21,030 bases of DNA from Opitutus sp. GAS368. GTDB lineage: Bacteria; Verrucomicrobiota; Verrucomicrobiia; Opitutales; Opitutaceae. Positions within the stretch are counted from its first letter, which is position 1; each line of letters opens with the position of its first letter. The translations under genes were made by a program, and so were the position numbers. Shown piece after piece: positions 16,141 to 21,030 of the stretch. A model generated the notes under the pieces. It ran no database searches. It was not told where the DNA came from and worked only from the letters and a program-made list of their open reading frames with translations. The DNA is taken from positions 1-21,030 of the forward strand of contig CAMAXB010000015.1 of the NCBI GenBank assembly GCA_945862035.1. Reading direction: 5' to 3'.

Positions 16141-16980
16141 ATGAGTCTACCCGCCTGGCAGGTCGCCAAGACGACCTACACCGACATCCTTTATCACAAG
16201 GCCGATGGCATCGCGAAGATCACCATCAACCGGCCGGAAAAGCGGAACGCGTTCCGCCCGAAGACGGTGTTTGAGCTCTATGATGCCTTTGCCGACGCTC
16301 GTGAGGACCAGTCCGTTGGCGTGGTGCTCCTGACGGGAGCCGGCCCACACACTGACGGCAAGTACGCGTTCTGCGCCGGGGGCGACCAAGCGGTCCGCGG
16401 CCACGCGGGCTATGTGGGCGAAGACGGCGTGCCAAGGCTTAATGTTCTCGATCTGCAGAAGCTGATCCGTTCCATGCCCAAGGTCGTGATCGCACTCGTC
16501 GCCGGCTACGCGATTGGGGGCGGACATGTCCTGCACCTGGTGTGCGATCTGAGCATCGCAGCCGACAACGGCATCTTCGGGCAGGTGGGCCCTCGCATGG
16601 GGAGTTTCGACGGCGGATTCGGTTCCAGCTACCTTGCCCGGATCGTCGGCCAGAAGAAGGCCCGCGAGATTTGGTACCTTTGCCGCCAATACGATGCCCA
16701 GCAGGCGCTCGAGATGGGCCTCGTCAACACGGTCGTGCCGGTGGCCGATCTCGAGGCGGAGGGCGTCAAATGGGCCCGGGAGATTCTCGGCCACAGTCCG
16801 CTGGCGATCCGCCTGCTCAAGAGTGCCTTCAATGCGGAGCTGGACGGGCAGTCAGGCATTCAGGAACTCGCCGGCAATGCGACGCTGCTTTACTACATGA
16901 GCGACGAGGCCAAGGAATTCCATTCGGCCCAGCGCGAGAAGCGCAAGCCAAACGCCCGCCAGTACCCCTGGCTGCCGTAG
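16141..16980 (+). CDS. menB: 1,4-Dihydroxy-2-naphthoyl-CoA synthase MenB
   Basis: The ATG at 16141 gives 279 residues, close to other MenB proteins (about 285). The frame is open further upstream, but those residues show no family match. MenB is a crotonase-fold enzyme that closes the naphthoquinone ring of o-succinylbenzoyl-CoA in menaquinone synthesis. Visible features are ITINRPEKRNAFRPKT (residues 27-42), GKYAFCAGGDQAVRG (73-87), the oxyanion-hole region GYAIGGGHVLHLVCDLSIAA, GSFDGGFGSSYLARIVG with S155 and D157, and the C-terminal LAGNATLLYYMSDE. Gly150 in GQVGPRMGSFD is where bicarbonate-dependent (type I) MenB proteins have Gly and the others have Asp, so this is probably the bicarbonate type. 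It is read away from kup and followed by a terminator. Confidence 0.95.
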   Translation: MSLPAWQVAKTTYTDILYHKADGIAKITINRPEKRNAFRPKTVFELYDAFADAREDQSVGVVLLTGAGPHTDGKYAFCAGGDQAVRGHAGYVGEDGVPRLNVLDLQKLIRSMPKVVIALVAGYAIGGGHVLHLVCDLSIAADNGIFGQVGPRMGSFDGGFGSSYLARIVGQKKAREIWYLCRQYDAQQALEMGLVNTVVPVADLEAEGVKWAREILGHSPLAIRLLKSAFNAELDGQSGIQELAGNATLLYYMSDEAKEFHSAQREKRKPNARQYPWLP

Positions 16981-17077
16981 GCGGGCCGAAGACGCGGCCA
17001 GCTGTGAGGCGTAAAAACCCGAGTTCAGGAAGCTGCGGTCCAAGGCCAGAGGCTGGGTTGGTCGGTGGTGCGCTCCG

Positions 17078-17129
17078 CGGGTCGGGCCGGTTCAAACTGA
17101 CCTCAAATCCCCGACCCGGACCTTTTTTT
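17078..17129 (+). terminator. Intrinsic terminator downstream of menB
   Basis: CGGGTCGGG (17078-17086) pairs exactly with CCCGACCCG (17110-17118) around a 23-base loop that can fold a small inner helix. GACC and then seven T residues (17123-17129) follow. It lies about 100 bases after the menB stop and isolates menB from the TldD cluster. Confidence 0.65.
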
Positions 17130-17238
17130 ATTCCGTCGGTGGCACTGCTTGTACCTTGAGTTGACCACCGGTCCAGCGCATGTCACCTGTTGAACCTACC
17201 CAAGCGACCTGTCTCAGGTTGCGTTGCGCCCTGTCGCC

Positions 17239-18864
17239 ATGAATCGCCGTCATTTTATCCAGCGCACCGGGCTGGCTACCAGCGCTCTCCTCCTGCCGTC
17301 ATGGAGCCGGGCCGCCGCCGACCTCGCGCGCCGCGACCCTTTACCGGGGAGCCTCAAGAAACGTCTGGCCGATGCCGCGCTGAACGCCGCGACCGCGCGC
17401 GGGGCGTCCTATGTCGATGTCCGCATCGGGCGCTACCTCAATCAATCCGTCGCTACCCGCGAGGATCGGGTGCAGGACGTGACCAATACCGAAAGCTACG
17501 GTGCCGGCATCCGCGTAATTGCGAATGGCGCCTGGGGCTTCATGGCCACGGACCAACTCACGGTCGATACCATCGCGCGCGCCGCCGAGGAGGCGGTTGC
17601 GATCGCCAAGGCGAATGCCGTGCTGCAGACCGAGCCCGTCATCCTCGCACCGCAAAAGGGGCTGGGTGAGGTTACGTGGCGGACCCCAATCCGACGCAAT
17701 CCGGTCGAGGTTCCCCTCGCGGAAAAGGTAGAACTGCTGCTGGCCGCCAACGCCGCCGCGCTCAAGCATGGCGCAGATTTCGTCAACTCGCAGCTTTTCC
17801 AAGTCAACGAGCAAAAGTACTTCGCGAGCACGGATGGTTCCTACATCGATCAGGACATCCATCGCATCTGGCCGACTTTCACGGTCACCGCGGTCGACCG
17901 CCAAAGCGGGCGCTTCCAGACCCGCAACGCGCTCAGCGCCCCGAGCGGCCGGGGCTATGATTATCTCGATGCCGACCCGCAGGGCAAGCGTGCCGGGGTG
18001 ACGCCGCGCTACTTTGATTCCTACGACATCATTGAGGACGCCGCCATCGCCGCGCAGCAGGCGCGGGCTAAGCACTCCGCCAAGTCCGTGACGGCTGGTC
18101 GCTACGATCTCGTGCTCGACCCCTCGCATCTGTTCCTGACGATCCACGAATCCGTCGGGCATGCGACGGAGCTCGATCGCGTGCTCGGCTACGAGGCCAA
18201 TTTCGCCGGGACGTCCTTCGCCACGCTGGACAAGTGGGAATCCAAGAGCTTCGCCTACGGGAACAAGCTGGTGAACTTCGTGGCGGACCGCACGCAGCCG
18301 GGTTCACTGGGTGCGGTGGGCTATGACGACGAGGGGGTGCCCGCCAAGGAATGGATGCTGGTCAGGGACGGCATCTTGGTTGATTACCAAAAGACCCGCG
18401 ATCAGGCGCACATTCTTGGCCAGAAGGAGAGTGACGGCTGCAGCTATGCGCAGAGTTGGGCCGATGTGCAGTTCCAGCGCATGCCCAATGTGTCGCTGCA
18501 GGCGGGCCAGACGCTGCTCGCGGTGCCGGATATGATCCGAAATGTTGAGAAGGGCATCTATATCCTGGGCCGTGGTTCCTATTCGATCGACCAGCAGCGC
18601 TATAATTTCCAGTTCGGCGGCCAGCTATTCTACGAAATCAGGAATGGGGAGATTGTCGGCATGCTGCGCGATCTGGCCTATCAGTCGAACACGCAGGAGT
18701 TCTGGAACTCCTGCTCGGCCATCTGCGACCAAAGCGACTACCAGCTCGGCGGCACGTTCGCTGATGGCAAGGGCCAGCCCAGCCAGGCCAGCGCGGTGTC
18801 CCATGGCAGCGCGACCACCCGTTTTGACAAAGTCAACGTCATCAACACCGCCCGCCGGATCTGA
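17239..18864 (+). CDS. Tat-signal TldD-like metalloprotease subunit (copy 1)
   Basis: The ATG at 17239 gives 541 residues and places a twin-arginine motif (MNRRHFIQRTGLA) at the start, followed by a hydrophobic stretch and SWSRAAA. An upstream TTG at 17224 would add five residues. The body is TldD/PmbA family: a mixed N-terminal domain with FASTDGSYIDQDIHR (195-209), then a catalytic domain with the HExxxH zinc motif at H303, E304 and H308 (HESVGHATELD). The C-terminal part ends GGTFADGKGQPSQ and VSHGSATTRFDKVNVINT. In most family members the segment before GKGQ is NCGK, whose Cys is the third zinc ligand; here it is D509. TldD with TldE removes leader peptides or degrades unfolded peptides. 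The Tat signal implies an exported version. The next gene starts 32 bases on, so it is probably an operon. Confidence 0.9.
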   Translation: MNRRHFIQRTGLATSALLLPSWSRAAADLARRDPLPGSLKKRLADAALNAATARGASYVDVRIGRYLNQSVATREDRVQDVTNTESYGAGIRVIANGAWGFMATDQLTVDTIARAAEEAVAIAKANAVLQTEPVILAPQKGLGEVTWRTPIRRNPVEVPLAEKVELLLAANAAALKHGADFVNSQLFQVNEQKYFASTDGSYIDQDIHRIWPTFTVTAVDRQSGRFQTRNALSAPSGRGYDYLDADPQGKRAGVTPRYFDSYDIIEDAAIAAQQARAKHSAKSVTAGRYDLVLDPSHLFLTIHESVGHATELDRVLGYEANFAGTSFATLDKWESKSFAYGNKLVNFVADRTQPGSLGAVGYDDEGVPAKEWMLVRDGILVDYQKTRDQAHILGQKESDGCSYAQSWADVQFQRMPNVSLQAGQTLLAVPDMIRNVEKGIYILGRGSYSIDQQRYNFQFGGQLFYEIRNGEIVGMLRDLAYQSNTQEFWNSCSAICDQSDYQLGGTFADGKGQPSQASAVSHGSATTRFDKVNVINTARRI

Positions 18865-18896
18865 TCCACGGGTCAATCTCTTTAAACCTGTTTTTC

Positions 18897-20267
18897 ATGG
18901 CGCTGTTCACTGAAATCGAAGCGCAGGCACTCCTGCAGAAAGTCCTGTCCTTTTCCAAGGCGGACGAATGTGAGGCCAGCCTCGTCGGTGGCTCCTCCGG
19001 CAATCTCCGCTTTGCCCGCAATACCGTGTCCACGAGCGGTGGCGCGGATACCCTCACGCTCGACCTCCAGTCGACGTTCGGTCGTCGCACCGGGCGCGCC
19101 CGGATCAACGAATTCGACGACGCCTCGCTCGCCAAGGCAGTGCGTCAATCCGAGGAACTGGCCCGGCTCGCGCCTGAAAATCCTGAACACGTTTCCTTCC
19201 TCGGTCCGCAGTCGTATGTCGAACCCAGCGCCTTTGTCGAGGCAACCGCGTCCACAACGCCAGCGCAGCGCGCCGAAGCGGTCGCCAAAAGCATCGCCGT
19301 CTGTAATCAGGAGGGCCTGACCGGGGCCGGCTATCTCGACGACAACGCGAGTTTCGTGGCCGTGGCCAATACTCGCGGCCTGCGCGGGTACCAGCGGTCG
19401 ACGGGCGTCGGCTTTTCCATCACGATCCGGACGAAGGACGCCAAGGGTTCGGGCTACGGCGTGAGCGACTTTAACGATGTCCGCCTGCTCGACACGGAGT
19501 CGGTCACCCGCACGGCCGCGCGCAAGGCCAAGCTCTCGGCCGAAACGCGCGCGATCGAGCCCGGCAAGTACACGGTCATCCTTGAGCCGGCCGCCTCGGT
19601 CGATCTGATCGGGCACATGGTTTCCGCGATGAATGCGCGGAATACGGATGAGGGTCGCAGCTTCCTCAGCAAGCCGGGCGGGGGCTCCCGGCTGGGCGAA
19701 AAGATCATGGACGAGCGGGTCCACCTCTATTCCGACCCGCTGCACCCGGAGCTGCCGGGTAACAAGTGGTCCTTCGACGGACGCCCCCAGTCGCGGGTGG
19801 ATTGGATCAAGGACGGCGTCGTGAGCAACCTGGCCTCTTCGCGCTACTGGGCGCGGAAACAGGGCCAGGCGGGCGAGGGCACGCCCCCCGTCAGCGGCGG
19901 TGGCGTGATCGGATCCGAGATTGGGGCCTTCGAAGGCATCTCCGGACTGATCATGGCGGGTGGCACGGCCAGTCTCGATGAATTGATCAAAAGCGTGGAA
20001 CGAGGCGTGCTGATCACCCGCCTGTGGTACATCCGCCCGGTCGACCCGCAGACGTTGCTCTACACCGGGCTCACCCGCGACGGCACGTTCTATGTGGAGA
20101 ACGGGGAGATCAAGTACGCGGTTAAGAATTTCCGTTTCAACGAAAGCCCGGTCATCATGCTCAATAACCTCGAGGCACTCGGCCGGCCGCAGCGAGCCAA
20201 CGCCTGCTTGATCCCGCCGATGGTCGTGCGCGACTTCACATTCTCCAGCCTGTCCGATGCCGTCTGA
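18897..20267 (+). CDS. PmbA/TldE-like partner subunit without export signal
   Basis: The 456-residue product begins MALFTEIEAQALLQKVLSFS and has no signal peptide. It has the TldE/PmbA architecture: an N-terminal domain (SGNLRFARNTVSTSGG, about residues 34-49), a middle part with GYLDDNASFVAVANTRGL, and a C-terminal domain with EPAASVDLIGHMVSAMNARN where TldD would carry HExxxH. The zinc motif is absent, as is usual for the non-catalytic TldE subunit. The C-terminus has GVLITRLWYIRPVDPQTLLY and ENGEIKYAVKNFRFNESP, standard for the family. It sits between two TldD-like genes with gaps of 32 and 34 bases, so it likely forms heterodimers with one or both. Export would then have to happen as a passenger on a Tat-bound TldD partner, or the complex forms in the cytoplasm before export. 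Confidence 0.9.
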   Translation: MALFTEIEAQALLQKVLSFSKADECEASLVGGSSGNLRFARNTVSTSGGADTLTLDLQSTFGRRTGRARINEFDDASLAKAVRQSEELARLAPENPEHVSFLGPQSYVEPSAFVEATASTTPAQRAEAVAKSIAVCNQEGLTGAGYLDDNASFVAVANTRGLRGYQRSTGVGFSITIRTKDAKGSGYGVSDFNDVRLLDTESVTRTAARKAKLSAETRAIEPGKYTVILEPAASVDLIGHMVSAMNARNTDEGRSFLSKPGGGSRLGEKIMDERVHLYSDPLHPELPGNKWSFDGRPQSRVDWIKDGVVSNLASSRYWARKQGQAGEGTPPVSGGGVIGSEIGAFEGISGLIMAGGTASLDELIKSVERGVLITRLWYIRPVDPQTLLYTGLTRDGTFYVENGEIKYAVKNFRFNESPVIMLNNLEALGRPQRANACLIPPMVVRDFTFSSLSDAV

Positions 20268-20301
20268 GCTAGTTCACCCCGCAAGTCCTCCTTATTCTTT
20301 C

Positions 20302-21030
20302 ATGAAACGCCGAGATTTTCTTCAACGAACCGGATTGGTCGCAGGAACCCTGTTGCTCCCTTCCTGGAGCCGCGGAGCCGCCGAGCTCGCTTCTCGTCCG
20401 CCCATCCCGGCCGCGCTCAAGAAGCAGCTGGCCGATGTCGCCCTCAATACGGCCACCCGGCTCGGCGCCAGCTATGCCGATGTGCGCATCGGTCGCTACC
20501 TAAACCAGTCCATCGTGACCCGCGAAGACAAGGTCCAGGGCGTGACCAACAATGAGAGCTACGGCGCCGGTGTCCGCGTGATTGCCAACGGCGCTTGGGG
20601 CTTCTTCTCGGTCGACCAGCTAAGCCCGGATGCGATCGCGCGTGCGACGACGCAGGCCGTCGAGATCGCGAAGGCAAATGCCAATCTGCAGACCGAGCCC
20701 GTCCGCCTCGCGCCACAGAAGGGCCTCGGAGAGGTCAGCTGGCGCACGCCCATGACGCGCAACGCCTTCGAGGTGCCCCTGGCGGAGAAGGTGGAGCTGC
20801 TCCTCTCGGCGAATGCCGCCGCGATGAAAGGCGGAGCCAATTTCATCAACTCCCAGCTTTTCCAGATCAACGAGCAGAAGTACTTCGCCAGCACCGATGG
20901 CTCGTACATCGATCAGGACATCCACCGCATCTATCCGAGTTTCAATGTCACCGCGGTCGATCCGGTCACCGGGCGGTTCCAGACCCGGCGCTCGCTCAGC
21001 ATGCCGTGCGGTCGCAGCTACGACTACCTC
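20302..21030 (+). CDS. Tat-signal TldD-like metalloprotease subunit (copy 2, truncated by window end)
   Basis: An open frame from the ATG at 20302 runs to the last base, 243 codons, without a stop. It starts MKRRDFLQRTGLVAGTLLLP, a clear twin-arginine signal, and aligns without gaps to copy 1 (17239-18864). By my hand count roughly three quarters of the residues are identical, including IGRYLNQS, ESYGAG, VRVIANGAWGF, LAPQKGLGEV, VPLAEKVELLL and FASTDGSYIDQDIHRI. The HExxxH motif and the Cys/Asp position would lie beyond the window. It follows the TldE-like gene after 34 bases with no Shine-Dalgarno (ttattctttc before the ATG). The arrangement suggests duplication of a TldD gene or of a TldD-TldE pair; another TldE-like gene may follow. 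Confidence 0.9.
   Translation, partial: MKRRDFLQRTGLVAGTLLLPSWSRGAAELASRPPIPAALKKQLADVALNTATRLGASYADVRIGRYLNQSIVTREDKVQGVTNNESYGAGVRVIANGAWGFFSVDQLSPDAIARATTQAVEIAKANANLQTEPVRLAPQKGLGEVSWRTPMTRNAFEVPLAEKVELLLSANAAAMKGGANFINSQLFQINEQKYFASTDGSYIDQDIHRIYPSFNVTAVDPVTGRFQTRRSLSMPCGRSYDYL

Overview
The window is GC-rich, densely coded chromosomal DNA that looks like ordinary core genome with a few accessory or decaying genes. The mix of genes points to an aerobic or facultative bacterium of the Verrucomicrobiota, perhaps Opitutaceae-like. It includes Tat-exported NIPSNAP and TldD-like proteins, a long single-chain PurL, menaquinone genes and very few Shine-Dalgarno sequences. The placement is inferred from gene content and style, not from a marker gene.

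Layout. At 181-750 (+) is a small secreted protein with a probable TPM-like domain. It converges on a minus-strand group: a secreted TlpA-like thioredoxin (1903-767), a secreted DUF4097-type beta-repeat protein (2957-2142) and purT (4206-3007). An MFS transporter (4351-5532, +) diverges from purT. A minus-strand remnant of an ECF42-type sigma factor lies at 5661-6200; only its C-terminal half survives. A Tat-exported NIPSNAP-family protein (7244-6402) follows, with its own hairpin terminator. Next come a stand-alone response regulator (7736-7344) and purL (11651-7746); these two are 9 bases apart and probably co-transcribed. A 290-base intergenic region holds a perfect 37-base palindrome and separates purL from the divergent menD (11942-13651, +). 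A GNAT acetyltransferase gene with two compensating frameshifts (14105-13668, -) sits directly behind the potassium transporter gene kup (16000-14108, -). menB (16141-16980, +) diverges from kup and ends in a good terminator. The window closes with a plus-strand cluster: a Tat-signal TldD-like protease (17239-18864), a PmbA/TldE-like partner (18897-20267) and a second Tat-signal TldD-like paralogue that runs off the end (20302 onward).

Function. purT and purL serve steps 3 and 4 of de novo purine synthesis. menD and menB serve menaquinone synthesis but lie either side of an unrelated kup-GNAT pair. The TldD/TldE cluster is the most unusual unit. Two near-duplicate metalloprotease-type subunits carry export signals while the partner carries none, and the complete TldD copy has Asp where the usual third zinc-ligand Cys is expected. 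No CRISPR array, rRNA, tRNA, insertion sequence or phage gene was recognised. No gene-free stretch exceeds 300 bases.
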